This document shows, one piece after another, positions 17,795 through 26,919 of a stretch of 64,000 nucleotides of DNA. Under the pieces are notes generated by a model. The model was not told the DNA's origin, made no database searches, and saw only the letters and a list, made by a program, of their open reading frames with translations. Both the position numbers and the translations under genes were made by a program. How positions within the stretch are numbered: position 1 is the first letter of the stretch; each line of letters begins with the position of its first letter. The stretch comes from an uncultured Persicobacter sp. (GTDB taxonomy: Bacteria; Bacteroidota; Bacteroidia; Cytophagales; Cyclobacteriaceae), in assembly GCA_947498325.1 (NCBI GenBank), contig CANMKE010000001.1:248001-312000 (forward strand). Direction: 5' to 3'.

Positions 17795-19171
17795 ATGAAT
17801 TTACTGAAAATAAATAAATCCCTGATCATGCTGCTCTGTCTTGCAGGCTTATGGTCCTGTGATTTTGGCGATCTAAATGTGGACCCCGCCAACCCCAACG
17901 ATGCGGCGGTGCAAACCTTACTGCCGACCGTTCAGGTGCGGCAGGCTTATATGTACGGCGGGGACATTGCCCGCTATAATGGGCTGTTTACCCAACACCT
18001 TGCAGGAGTGAGCCGTCAGCACCTCGTTATTGGAAGGTATAATTTCACCAATTCTGATGTGAACTCGGCATGGAACCAAATGTATCGGGGAACTTTCCGT
18101 GATATGAAAGTGATCATTGATAAATCTGCTGTGAATGGGGCCAACCATTATTCGGCCATCACAAAAATCCTGCAGGCAGATATGATCGGTGTTGCCTCCG
18201 ACCTTTGGGGCAATGTACCTTTTTCGCAGGCAGGGCTTGGCAGCGATAACCTTAACCCTGCTTACGATTCCCGGGATTCGATTTATATGTCGATACACCA
18301 GTTGCTTGCTGAGGCCCGTACCGCTTTGGCGCAACCTACAGAGATCCCTGTAACGGGCGATTTCTACTACGGTGGCGACGTCGATGCCTGGACGAAAGCA
18401 AGCTATGCGCTGGATGCACGCTATTATTTGCACCGTGGGCAGCTGGATGAAGCACTGGCTGCTGTACAGCAAAGTTTTGATACTCCTGCGGATGACCTGG
18501 TTTTCGATGATTTTAGTGATTCGCCAACCACTTCACACCCTTTGCAGCAATTTGAAGAGCAGCGGGGAGATATCCGAATGGGAAAATTCTTTGTAGACCT
18601 TATGAAGTCGATCAACGACCCGCGATTGCCATTTTTCGCAGCCCAGTTCGATACCCTTGCTGATGGAAGTCCAAATTATGTAGGAGTTGCTGCTGGCGAT
18701 GATAACGAGTCGGCCTCTTTGACGGGCCCATATTATAACAGTCGTGATGCCGTAGTGAACATCATTTCCTATGCTGAAACCAAGTTTATTGAGGCAGAAA
18801 TCATACAACGACAAGGGGGAGACCCAACGGACGCACTCAAGGAAGCCATTACCGCCTCTGTGATGCAAGTAACAGGTGCTGCTGCCGATGCCGCATTTGT
18901 GGATGCGCAGGTAGCCGGCATTACCGATCTCGAAAGCCTGATCACGCAGAAATACATTGCTCTTTTCTATCAGCTGGAATCGTTCAACGATTTAAGAAGA
19001 ACAGGATTTCCTGCACTGCAGCCAGCGCAAGGGGCGAGTGTTGAACAATCGGAAGGCAAAATTCCAGAACGTTGGCCATATCCGATCAATGAACGGCTGT
19101 TCAATGAAGATGTCTACAATGCCAATAATCCAGATGGCGCACCGTTGGCACCGAAATTAAGCTGGGAGTAA
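17795..19171 (+). CDS. SusD/RagB-family nutrient-binding lipoprotein
   Basis: A 458-residue surface lipoprotein that forms the lid of the SusC transporter encoded just before it. The lipobox is at about residues 19-22 (LWSC), followed by DFGDLNVDPANPN, the typical SusD N-terminal start. The chain is helix-rich with TPR-like repeats, and the end has the usual (Y/W)P(I/L)-type motif WPYPINERLFN. It resembles the SusD-like group annotated as SusD/RagB or SusD-like_2. Gene spacing of 30 bp indicates one operon with susC. Confidence 0.93.
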   Translation: MNLLKINKSLIMLLCLAGLWSCDFGDLNVDPANPNDAAVQTLLPTVQVRQAYMYGGDIARYNGLFTQHLAGVSRQHLVIGRYNFTNSDVNSAWNQMYRGTFRDMKVIIDKSAVNGANHYSAITKILQADMIGVASDLWGNVPFSQAGLGSDNLNPAYDSRDSIYMSIHQLLAEARTALAQPTEIPVTGDFYYGGDVDAWTKASYALDARYYLHRGQLDEALAAVQQSFDTPADDLVFDDFSDSPTTSHPLQQFEEQRGDIRMGKFFVDLMKSINDPRLPFFAAQFDTLADGSPNYVGVAAGDDNESASLTGPYYNSRDAVVNIISYAETKFIEAEIIQRQGGDPTDALKEAITASVMQVTGAAADAAFVDAQVAGITDLESLITQKYIALFYQLESFNDLRRTGFPALQPAQGASVEQSEGKIPERWPYPINERLFNEDVYNANNPDGAPLAPKLSWE

Positions 19172-19192
19172 TCACTAAAACTGAATTTAAAC

Positions 19193-19627
19193 ATGAGATA
19201 TATAAAATTATTGATGTTGTCTTTCTTTGTAGTGGCTTTTGCCGCCTGCGATGAAGAAGACTACTTTGAAGGAACCACCGATCTCCGCAAGCCAGAGGTG
19301 GTCATCAGTTTTCCTGACGGCGGCGGCTTTGAGCCTTTCGGGCAGACGGTCGATACCACCCAAACGGATTTTACGGTGAATGTGGAGGTCTCGGGCCCCC
19401 AGGCTGCTCAGGTTACCTCCTTGCAGGTAACGACTTTAGAAAGTGGCGGGCCAGTGGAGTCCATCGCTATTTCAGATGGAAAAGGGACTTTTTCTGGGAC
19501 TTTGGCGGATTATGGCCTGAGTGCAGAAAATGATAATGTAGTGCTCGTTTTTACCGAAAGCGCGACGCCTTCATCCAAAAACTTTGACATTACGGTGGTT
19601 GCTCCACCTGTACCTGAAGCACCATAG
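19193..19627 (+). CDS. small surface lipoprotein of the susCD operon
   Basis: A 144-residue lipoprotein with lipobox FAAC at residues 16-19 (MRYIKLLMLSFFVVAFAAC), immediately followed by DEEDYFEG; acidic residues just after the Cys resemble the Bacteroidota signal for export to the cell surface. The rest is an acidic, Val/Thr-rich single beta-sandwich-like domain and a Pro-rich end (VAPPVPEAP). It lies 21 bp after susD, followed by a terminator, so it is the third gene of the uptake operon. Such accessory lipoproteins often bind the same substrate, but no family is recognised. Confidence 0.7.
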   Translation: MRYIKLLMLSFFVVAFAACDEEDYFEGTTDLRKPEVVISFPDGGGFEPFGQTVDTTQTDFTVNVEVSGPQAAQVTSLQVTTLESGGPVESIAISDGKGTFSGTLADYGLSAENDNVVLVFTESATPSSKNFDITVVAPPVPEAP

Positions 19628-19652
19628 CGGGGCAGTATAAAATTTACATTTC

Positions 19653-19687
19653 AAAAAGGCAGATCAGTGATGGTCTGCCTTTTTTGT
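19653..19687 (+). terminator. terminator of the susCD operon
   Basis: Stem AAAAAGGCAGA / TCTGCCTTTTT with a ten-base loop and a T-rich tail, 26 bases after the lipoprotein stop. Confidence 0.85.
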
Positions 19688-19702
19688 TTGTGCGGTTTCC
19701 TG

Positions 19703-19863
19703 GGGCGTGTTTAAAATTAAAATTCGGAACAAGAATTTGACGTATTGCAGAAGGGGGGGGAGGATTATTTTGAGAGAATAGCAGCCTTATTATTGGTAAA
19801 TAGTTTCGAATCCATTCCAATAATCTGAAGTTGCCATAGGATGGTAAGTTTTTAAACACGCTC
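19703..19863. mobile_element. MITE-like element or insertion sequence remnant
   Basis: A 161-bp stretch bounded by a 12-bp perfect inverted repeat, GCGTGTTTAAAA at 19705-19716 and TTTTAAACACGC at 19850-19861, each capped outward by G/A variants so that the ends read GGGCGTG and GAGCGTG. No transposase is inside; the only frames across it are short. No target-site duplication is obvious, since the flanks are TTTCCT and TTATACC. The form is that of a small non-autonomous element or solo ends of an IS. It contains a run of eight G at about 19753. Confidence 0.45.
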
Positions 19864-19950
19864 TTATACCATATTTGGTATGCTTTTTTCTCCCCAATTA
19901 CCGTTGATGTAAAAATTAGCTGAAACAATATTTTTACTTTTTTGAATATG

Positions 19951-19958
19951 TATATTTG
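19951..19958 (+). promoter_or_regulatory. candidate -7 element for the TonB receptor
   Basis: TATATTTG is an exact match to TAnnTTTG, 33 bases before the receptor start. No -33 TTTG at normal spacing is seen. Confidence 0.4.
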
Positions 19959-19990
19959 CAGCTTGATATATAAATATCTTGACCTAATTT

Positions 19991-22324
19991 ATGAAAATGA
20001 ATCCTATTAAAACCTTGCTGTTGGTGCTGTTTCTGGCATTGGGGCAGGCGGCCTTTGCACAAAATTTTTCTGTCAGTGGTTATCTGAAAGATGGTAAAAC
20101 TGGCGAGGAATTGCCTTTTGCCAATGTGGTGGTCAAAGGGACGACCACTGGTGTTACTACAAACGCCTATGGCTTTTATACCCTTACCCTCCCCGAAGGG
20201 GAATATGAACTGAATTATCAGTTTCTGGGGTACACCACCCTGACCAAGAAAGTCAGCCTAAACAAGAACATCAAATTTACAGCTGAGCTACAGCCTTCCA
20301 CCAAGACACTCGAGGAAGTGGTGATTGAAGGAGAAGCAGCCAATGCCAATGTGGTGAAAAATGAAATGAGTGTGGTGGCACTGTCTCCAAAATCAATTTC
20401 TACGGTTCCCGTATTGTTTGGTGAAAAGGATATTCTCAAAACGATTCAGCTAATGCCAGGGGTGTCCTCTACTGGTGAGGGGAATTCCGGTTTTTATGTT
20501 CGTGGAGGTAGCGCAGATCAAAATCTGATTATTCTCGATGAAGCTCCCGTTTATAATGCTTCGCACTTGCTGGGTTTTTTCTCTGTATTTAACTCTGACG
20601 CTGTCAAGAGCCTGAAACTCTATAAGTCGGGCATTCCTGCGCAGTACGGTGGACGTTTGTCTTCGGTACTGGATGTGAAAATGGATAATGGAAACGACCG
20701 TGAATTTGGCGGTGAAGGAGGCATTGGCTTGATTTCCTCCCGACTCACCCTGGAAGGGCCGATTAAAAAAGGGAAAGGATCATTTATTGTTTCAGGTCGT
20801 CGTACTTATGCAGATTTGTTCTTAAAGCTGAGCAGCAACGAGGGGATAAATCAGTCCAAACTATATTTCTATGATTTAAACGCCAAAGCCAATTACCGAC
20901 TCGGAGATAACGACCGAGTATTTCTTTCGGGCTATTTTGGCCGTGATGTTTTTGGTAATGGAGACCTCTTTGGCTTGCAATGGGGGAACGGAACGGGAAC
21001 CCTGCGCTGGAATCATCTTTTTTCGGATCGATTCTTCTCCAACTCCTCCCTGATTTTCTCTAATTACGATTATCAGATTGGGGTTAATTCTGGAAGTACA
21101 CCGTTTACCATTACTTCAGGAATTCAAGACTGGAATTTTAAGCAGGATTTCGATTATTCGTTTGCGAACAATAACCTGCTGAAGTTTGGTTTCAATATCA
21201 TTCACCATACCTTCCAGCCTGGAAAGTTAGCACCGAAAGAGGGTAACTTCAGTTTTAATCCGATTACAGTTCCTGGCCGTGAAGCCTTGGAAACGGGTAC
21301 CTATGTCACTTTCGAACAAAAACTCGGTGACCGTTTACAGCTTAATTATGGCTTGCGTGTTTCCACTTTCTCCAATATTGGCGGAATGACGGAATACCAA
21401 TTTGCACCCGGCGGTGAAACGCCAACAGATTCCGTAACTTACGGAAATGGCGAACTTTACAACACCCAGGTAGGTATCGAGCCTCGTTTTAATGCCAATT
21501 TTGTGATTGACGAACAAAGTTCGGTGAAGGCTTCTTACGCCCGAACCTATCAGTATCTTCATTTGTTGAGCAATTCCACTGCGGGTTCTCCTACTGATGT
21601 ATGGGTACCTACGACACCAATTATTAAACCAGAGTATGCGGATCAGGTGGCTTTGGGGTATTTCAGGAATTTTAAAGAGAACAAATATGAAAGCTCTGTG
21701 GAGGTTTACTATAAGAAGCTTTACAATCAGATTGATTACAAAAATGGGGCGGAAATTTTACTGAACCCTTTCCTGGAATCGCAATTGGTATTCGGAAAAG
21801 GATATGCCTATGGGATGGAATTTTTCCTGAAAAAGAAATATGGCAGATTCAATGGCTGGATTGGCTATACGCTTTCAACAACCCGACGAGAGTTTAAGGA
21901 GATCAACGATGGAAAGCCTTTTTCTGCAAGACAGGACCGCCGTCATGACATCTCTATTGTCGGGATGTATAAACTCAATGACCGCTGGGATTTATCCGCA
22001 ACCTGGGTTTACAATACTGGCGATGCTGTAACTTTCCCTTCGGGATCTTATGTGATTGAAGACAAACAGGTGCCACTTTATACAGAAAGAAATGGGTACC
22101 GAATGCCTTCTTATCACCGAATGGATTTTGGGGCCACCTTTCACGGCAAAAAACATGAGCATTTTGAAAGCTCCTGGAATTTTTCTGTATACAATCTCTA
22201 TGCACGATATAATGCCTATTTTATTCGCTTTGAAGACAATGAACAAAACCCTGAGGTTTCTGATGTGATTCAAACCTCTCTCTTTTCTTTGGTTCCAGCG
22301 GTTACTTATAATTTTAAATTCTAA
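19991..22324 (+). CDS. TonB-dependent outer membrane receptor with carboxypeptidase-like domain
   Basis: A 777-residue outer-membrane receptor of the FecA/CirA type. It has a signal peptide ending AAFAQ (about residue 24), a CarboxypepD_reg-like domain at about 27-110 (GYLKDGKTGEELPFANVVV), a plug at about 115-230 with GVSSTGEGNSGFYVRGGSAD and GIPAQYGGRLSSVLDVKM, then the barrel ending FSLVPAVTYNFKF. The ATG of the DUF4249 gene overlaps its stop (TAATG), so the two proteins are made together, a pairing repeated in many Bacteroidota genomes. The substrate is unknown; the SusC-like plug motifs of the other locus are absent. Confidence 0.93.
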   Translation: MKMNPIKTLLLVLFLALGQAAFAQNFSVSGYLKDGKTGEELPFANVVVKGTTTGVTTNAYGFYTLTLPEGEYELNYQFLGYTTLTKKVSLNKNIKFTAELQPSTKTLEEVVIEGEAANANVVKNEMSVVALSPKSISTVPVLFGEKDILKTIQLMPGVSSTGEGNSGFYVRGGSADQNLIILDEAPVYNASHLLGFFSVFNSDAVKSLKLYKSGIPAQYGGRLSSVLDVKMDNGNDREFGGEGGIGLISSRLTLEGPIKKGKGSFIVSGRRTYADLFLKLSSNEGINQSKLYFYDLNAKANYRLGDNDRVFLSGYFGRDVFGNGDLFGLQWGNGTGTLRWNHLFSDRFFSNSSLIFSNYDYQIGVNSGSTPFTITSGIQDWNFKQDFDYSFANNNLLKFGFNIIHHTFQPGKLAPKEGNFSFNPITVPGREALETGTYVTFEQKLGDRLQLNYGLRVSTFSNIGGMTEYQFAPGGETPTDSVTYGNGELYNTQVGIEPRFNANFVIDEQSSVKASYARTYQYLHLLSNSTAGSPTDVWVPTTPIIKPEYADQVALGYFRNFKENKYESSVEVYYKKLYNQIDYKNGAEILLNPFLESQLVFGKGYAYGMEFFLKKKYGRFNGWIGYTLSTTRREFKEINDGKPFSARQDRRHDISIVGMYKLNDRWDLSATWVYNTGDAVTFPSGSYVIEDKQVPLYTERNGYRMPSYHRMDFGATFHGKKHEHFESSWNFSVYNLYARYNAYFIRFEDNEQNPEVSDVIQTSLFSLVPAVTYNFKF

Positions 22325-23130
22325 TGGGAAAGGTCATTCAATATTTATGTGGGCTGTTGATCGTTGTTTTTGCACTCACCTCTTGCGATAAAAAAATAGA
22401 TTTGCCATTACGGGTGGGAGATCAGCGCTATGTATTGGAAGGTAATCTAAATGCCGGCGATACGGCCTATTTTACCCTGTCGAAAAGTGGTGCTTTTAAT
22501 AATCCTGATATTGAGAAAGTCATTGGGGCTGAAATTACCCTGACGGATGAGGAAGGAAACAGCGAAAACCTGCTGGATTACAACGAAGGACGGTATGGTG
22601 GAACGAACCTTCATGGGAAAGAAGGAGAAACTTATCGGGTTAGGGTCAAGCATATAGGGCAGGTATTTAATGCCACGGCCACTATTCCCTTCAAGGTGAA
22701 AATTGACAGCCTGACGATCGAGGATGAGGAATTTACCTTCCCAGGGGAGGAGCCAATGAAGGAGGTCGCAATTCATTATACTGATCCCAAAGATGTTGAT
22801 AATTTCTATCGGGTGAAAGTTACCGTGAATGGAGGAGATTACAACAGTATTCGTTTGTCTAACGATAAATTTTATGATGGGAAACAGACGGAATTTCGGG
22901 TTCGTGATTTGGATTTGATTCCAGGTGATACCATAAAAATTAAGTTAATGTCGATTGACGAGGGGACGCATGGTTTCTTTAATTCTTTAAGCGAAATCAG
23001 AAATCAAAACCCTGGTTCTGGTGTGCCATACAATCCTGATAATAATTGGGACAACAATGGGCTCGGGAACTTTTCGGTCTCCAGTACTGATTCCTCCTAT
23101 ATTGTTTATCAGCCGGATATCAATCAGTAA
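22324..23130 (+). CDS. DUF4249 family lipoprotein
   Basis: A 268-residue protein with a lipoprotein signal (hydrophobic segment, lipobox LTSC with Cys at residue 21) and the DUF4249 pattern: an N-terminal beta region with VLEGNLNAGDTAYFTLSKSG, a middle DEEGNSENL / YRVRVKH region and a C-terminal half with Asp-rich loops. Function is undescribed for the family, but it sits almost always directly after a TonB receptor. Here its start codon overlaps the receptor's stop by one base, indicating translational coupling and probable surface partnership. Confidence 0.85.
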   Translation: MGKVIQYLCGLLIVVFALTSCDKKIDLPLRVGDQRYVLEGNLNAGDTAYFTLSKSGAFNNPDIEKVIGAEITLTDEEGNSENLLDYNEGRYGGTNLHGKEGETYRVRVKHIGQVFNATATIPFKVKIDSLTIEDEEFTFPGEEPMKEVAIHYTDPKDVDNFYRVKVTVNGGDYNSIRLSNDKFYDGKQTEFRVRDLDLIPGDTIKIKLMSIDEGTHGFFNSLSEIRNQNPGSGVPYNPDNNWDNNGLGNFSVSSTDSSYIVYQPDINQ

Positions 23131-23143
23131 AAATCTAAAAAAA

Positions 23144-23176
23144 AAGCCTGCTTTGAAGTGAAGCAGGCTTTTTTTT
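23144..23176. terminator. bidirectional terminator after the DUF4249 gene
   Basis: Stem AAGCCTGCTT / AAGCAGGCTT with a seven-base loop, T run on the plus strand and an A run upstream, so it can also end the minus-strand gene that stops at 23175. Confidence 0.85.
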
Positions 23177-23456
23177 AGTTCGTAAAATGATGATAATCTA
23201 CGCCGTCAATAGTGGTGAGATAATCGGAATGTTCATATAGAGACAAAATAATTGTATTCATCTCTTTGATTTGCCCATCGAAAACCATGTGGTCATATCT
23301 GTCAATAATAATGACCTTCTTATGGAAGAATGCAAGGGTATCCACTGGTTTTAAACCAGGGCTTTCTGCAAACGAGAGCGAAAGTGGTTGTCCCAGGGAA
23401 ATGACACATAATAGGACAGAAACGGCAGCGAAGGTTCTCTTAAGGAGGTGATTCAT
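23175..23456 (-). CDS. small secreted protein, unknown function
   Basis: A 93-residue protein with a signal peptide (hydrophobic core ALVSVLLCVISLG type, cleavage probably after SFA at about residue 30). The mature part is about 63 residues with two beta strands and several His and Asp near the end (IDGVDYHHFTN); no family is recognised. Its N-terminal codons after ATG spell AATCACCTCCTTAAG, which mimics the 3' tail of 16S rRNA, a curious feature noted in the findings. The stop overlaps a shared terminator. Confidence 0.5.
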   Translation of the reverse strand: MNHLLKRTFAAVSVLLCVISLGQPLSLSFAESPGLKPVDTLAFFHKKVIIIDRYDHMVFDGQIKEMNTIILSLYEHSDYLTTIDGVDYHHFTN

Positions 23457-23633
23457 GATTGTTTTCGGTGGGTGTAATTATTTAAACTCAGATCGAAAAC
23501 AAGTGGTTTGATTCTTGACCAAAATATAATCTTTGGCGACGTACTATTCGCTTTTTTTTACACCTTACTTGACTAAGGCCATCAATATTCTAAAGCAAAA
23601 GTTAGCCGTTTCCCATGTGGTGGTTCCGCGGTT

Positions 23634-24200
23634 TTATTTTTCATAGGTGAAGGTTATTTTTGGAAATTTACGCTTGAATTCCTCCAGAAATGAGGGTAAA
23701 TATGGTTCCTGATCTATTTGTTCTTTCAACAAACGAAAACCCATTTTCTGATAATTGGGCAAGGCGTTCGGGTGGTCAAATTCACAGGTATGCAACCAAA
23801 CTTTTTTTGCCTGCTTGCGATAGGCCTGAACAATGCAAGTTTGGAGGAATACTTTACCGAGTCCCTTACCAATAAATTCGGGAGTCAGTCCAAAGTAAAC
23901 AATTTCTATCGCTTGATCCGGATGCAGGATATATTCTACAAATCCTGCAACTTGATCCTGATACCTCAAGAGGTATAAAGCGTGTTGATCAGCGGCTAAA
24001 AGTGCACGCAATTCCGTTGTTTTCATCAGAATTCTGCCCGTCCATCCGAAGGGTGCGCCAACAGCTTGATAAATTTTTAAATACTCGTCAACGGTCGGCG
24101 ACCAGGCACTGAATTGATAATCGGCAGGTAATTTTGGGAGGGTCGTGGAGCAGTCGGAATGCTCCAGGTAAAATGTTTTGACAGGAATATGCTGATACAT
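23634..24200 (-). CDS. GNAT family acetyltransferase
   Basis: A 188-residue GCN5-related N-acetyltransferase. The reading frame extends to a TTG at 24230, but the ATG at 24200 is preferred. The acetyl-CoA binding motif A is at about residues 105-125: FIGKGLGKVFLQTCI (the usual R/Q-x-x-G-x-G/A is here GKGLGK). A downstream Lys-Lys-Val-Trp-Leu-His-Thr strand and the motif-B region NALPNYQKMGF follow. Substrate unknown. It may be cotranscribed with the Nudix gene 66 bp upstream. Confidence 0.85.
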   Translation of the reverse strand: MYQHIPVKTFYLEHSDCSTTLPKLPADYQFSAWSPTVDEYLKIYQAVGAPFGWTGRILMKTTELRALLAADQHALYLLRYQDQVAGFVEYILHPDQAIEIVYFGLTPEFIGKGLGKVFLQTCIVQAYRKQAKKVWLHTCEFDHPNALPNYQKMGFRLLKEQIDQEPYLPSFLEEFKRKFPKITFTYEK

Positions 24201-24266
24201 TGCGGAGGAATGAAAAAGGATGGCGTGCAATTGGCAGGCACGCTGTTAAAAATAATGCTGAAATGG

Positions 24267-24815
24267 TTATCGCAGGATTCGAGCGACATTTTGGTGCTCA
24301 TCGAGGTATTTTTGGACGATGACCTTCATTGAGGTTGCTCCAATGTCTTCTAAATGAATATTTTCAGGGGCAATAAATAAGGCCTCGGAGATGTCATCTT
24401 CTGCATGGATATGCTCCATGGAGTCCACTTTGCAAAGAAAGGTGATGTCTGTTGTGAAGTAGCTCAGCCCATTGAAAGTGTATTCATTCGGTACCGAGCA
24501 GAAAAAGTGCAACTGGTCAATTTCAAGGTTCAGCTCTTCTTTAATTTCTCGTCGAACAGCGGTTTCTGCAGACTCCATTGGGTCCACAAAGCCCCCCGGC
24601 AAGTCCAGTAAACCCGCCATTGGTTCAAATTTCCGACGAGTGAGTAGCAGCTCATTTTTTTCATTCAGAATAATGGCCGCCACTGCCGCAGAGGAATTGA
24701 TGTAAAAAGTGAAACCACAATCCTGACAATGGAAATTTTTTCCTGCATAGGGGAATTTATTTCCGCCACATTTTGGGCAATAGGAAATTTGATCTTTGGG
24801 GTGTGTTGTTGACAT
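24267..24815 (-). CDS. Nudix hydrolase with N-terminal zinc ribbon
   Basis: A 182-residue protein that hydrolyses nucleoside diphosphates linked to another group. It opens with a zinc ribbon (CPKCGG at about residues 13-18 and CQDCG at 30-34), as in NudC-like and other Nudix proteins. The Nudix box is intact: GGFVDPMESAETAVRREIKEEL, with the catalytic REIKEEL glutamates. The substrate cannot be told from the sequence, though the zinc ribbon resembles NADH pyrophosphatase-related members. It precedes the acetyltransferase gene on the same strand. Confidence 0.93.
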   Translation of the reverse strand: MSTTHPKDQISYCPKCGGNKFPYAGKNFHCQDCGFTFYINSSAAVAAIILNEKNELLLTRRKFEPMAGLLDLPGGFVDPMESAETAVRREIKEELNLEIDQLHFFCSVPNEYTFNGLSYFTTDITFLCKVDSMEHIHAEDDISEALFIAPENIHLEDIGATSMKVIVQKYLDEHQNVARILR

Positions 24816-24839
24816 GAATGCTCGCTTTAGAAAGCCAAT

Positions 24840-26666
24840 TTAACGGGCTTCCTGAAATTTTTCGGCATCTTTCGTCCCTTTTTTTATACCCAGTGTTAAA
24901 TATTTCATCACGGATTTTTTAAGATCGTTCGGGACGAAAGGTTTGGTGATGGCGCCGTTCATTCCTGCGGATTCAATACGGCTTTTGACTTCCGCAATTG
25001 CAGAGGCCGTCAGGGCAACAATAGGCGTGTTGGTGTTGAATTTCCGAATTTCAGTGGTTGCTTCATAACCATTCATTTCGGGCATCTGAAGGTCCATCAA
25101 TATCAAATCATAATTGTTCTTTTGCGCCATTTCCAGCGCTATCTGCCCATTTTCAGCAACCTCATAGGGCAGGGCCCAGTTTTTCAGGAATTGCGTAGCC
25201 ACCTTCACATTAAATGGATTGTCTTCGACCAAAAGGATCTTTTTATGCGCATAAGAGACGGTTTCCTCCTCCTGATCAAGCTTGGTCAGGGTTTCGTATT
25301 CCTCCTCGCTGCTTGGCAGTAGCTCAAGGGTAAAACGGAAAGTGGAACCTGCCCCCAAAGTACTGCTCACCTCTATATTGGAGTTCATCAGTCGGAGCAG
25401 TTTTTTGGTAATACTCAAACCCAGCCCCGTACCGCCGAATTTTCGAGTGGTAGAGCTTTCCGCCTGTTCAAAATCCATGAATATTTTATCGATATTCTCT
25501 GGATGAATCCCCACTCCCTGATCTTCAACTTCAAAAGTAATATGATTATCGCCGATGGATTCGTTCATAAATACCCGAATTTCAATCAGGCCTTCCTCTG
25601 TAAATTTAACCGCGTTGCTCAATAGGTTATTGATGACCTGCGCAACTCTTGTTGGGTCTCCTTTGAGGATTTTTGGAATCGCTGGATCGACCATCAATTT
25701 TATAGTATTGTTTCTTTCAGTGGCTTTAAAAGTATTGGCCTCTTTGATGTTTTTCAGGTGCTGCACCAGGTTGAAGGGGATATGTTCAATGTCTAATTTC
25801 CCTGCCGATATCTTGTTATAGTCGAGGATGTCATTGATCAAAGAAAGCAGGCTGTCTGCGGAGAATTTCATGATGTTTAAATTCTCCACCTGTTCCTTTT
25901 TAGGGTCGGAATCAATGAGCAAATTGGTGATTCCAATCACGGCATTCAAAGGAGTACGGAGCTCATGGCTCATTGAGGAAAGAAAATTTTCTTTGGATTT
26001 CGACATGGCCTCCGCGGCACTTTTTGCTTCTCTTAAAGAGGCCTCCGTTTGCCTCCGAACGGTAATTTGGGAAAGTAGCTCCTGGTTTTTCTTTTCCAGG
26101 TTTTCATGGAAATACTGTTTCTGTTTCAGTATGGTGAAGCTGTAGACACAAATCAGCAAAAAACAAAAGATGATATTACTGAGCACTAAAGGCATCAATT
26201 CATTGGCAATGGCAGGGTCTTGCTGATAAATCTTATAGGAGATGTCGCAAACTAATCCAGTAAAAATGATAAAATACGATATGATGATGTGCGTGCGCTG
26301 CTTATAAGTAAAAAACAGCAGAGGCAATAAAATAATGGGGAAGAAAAAGATGAAAATATGTGATTTTGCCTCCAAGATAATCGAAAACATTCCCACGGAA
26401 AAAGTGGAAAGAATGATTAATAGATAGCGGGCAAAGGTGGTTTTCTTTAGGTGATTAATCAGTGGAATGGTCAGAAATGTTATTGAGGTTAACAGGCAGG
26501 CCACCGCGAGGTATTCGTATTCAACGGATTGATTAAAGTAAAAAGTATAGGGGAAGATGATCAGCCCCAAAATGATACCAATAAAATTCGAAATTTTGGT
26601 TTTTCTGGCTTGGTCTGAAATTAAGGTGTTGTTATTTTCTAATTGAAAAGTAGCGCTTTCGGACAT
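24840..26666 (-). CDS. hybrid sensor histidine kinase with C-terminal receiver
   Basis: A 608-residue membrane-bound hybrid kinase. Six hydrophobic segments occupy about residues 25-190, so sensing is probably within the membrane. A short coiled coil leads to HisKA, with the phosphoacceptor His in MSHELRTPLN at about residue 233. The HATPase region follows (NLLSNAVKFTEEGL as N box, then GVGIHPEN and GTGLGLSITKKL). A receiver domain ends the protein, with phosphoacceptor Asp in DLILMDLQMP at about residue 523 and the conserved LTAS and PF.P motifs. No cognate output regulator or HPt lies alongside, so its target is elsewhere. Confidence 0.95.
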   Translation of the reverse strand: MSESATFQLENNNTLISDQARKTKISNFIGIILGLIIFPYTFYFNQSVEYEYLAVACLLTSITFLTIPLINHLKKTTFARYLLIILSTFSVGMFSIILEAKSHIFIFFFPIILLPLLFFTYKQRTHIIISYFIIFTGLVCDISYKIYQQDPAIANELMPLVLSNIIFCFLLICVYSFTILKQKQYFHENLEKKNQELLSQITVRRQTEASLREAKSAAEAMSKSKENFLSSMSHELRTPLNAVIGITNLLIDSDPKKEQVENLNIMKFSADSLLSLINDILDYNKISAGKLDIEHIPFNLVQHLKNIKEANTFKATERNNTIKLMVDPAIPKILKGDPTRVAQVINNLLSNAVKFTEEGLIEIRVFMNESIGDNHITFEVEDQGVGIHPENIDKIFMDFEQAESSTTRKFGGTGLGLSITKKLLRLMNSNIEVSSTLGAGSTFRFTLELLPSSEEEYETLTKLDQEEETVSYAHKKILLVEDNPFNVKVATQFLKNWALPYEVAENGQIALEMAQKNNYDLILMDLQMPEMNGYEATTEIRKFNTNTPIVALTASAIAEVKSRIESAGMNGAITKPFVPNDLKKSVMKYLTLGIKKGTKDAEKFQEAR

Positions 26667-26919
26667 ACAAGGCTGAAGATTTAGGTAGATTAAACGCAGT
26701 AACTAATTTAGTTTATATATGCTGTTTAGGCACAACAGACAATGACTAATCATTTTTTATTAACTAATATGATGAATTTAAGTTTTAAAGGATCAAATAA
26801 ATCGATGCTTTATGGTTATTTAAATTTTTTTCATCAATAAGCACCGGATTCTGTGTGCCTCAGCGAGCATGTTTTAAGGATTAATGATTATATTATTTAG
26901 AAAAATAAATAGGAACGCT

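Noticed and set aside
19644-19928. 94-codon minus-strand frame as a transposase remnant
   Set aside because: It spans the susCD terminator and the inverted-repeat element; no transposase motif such as DDE is visible.
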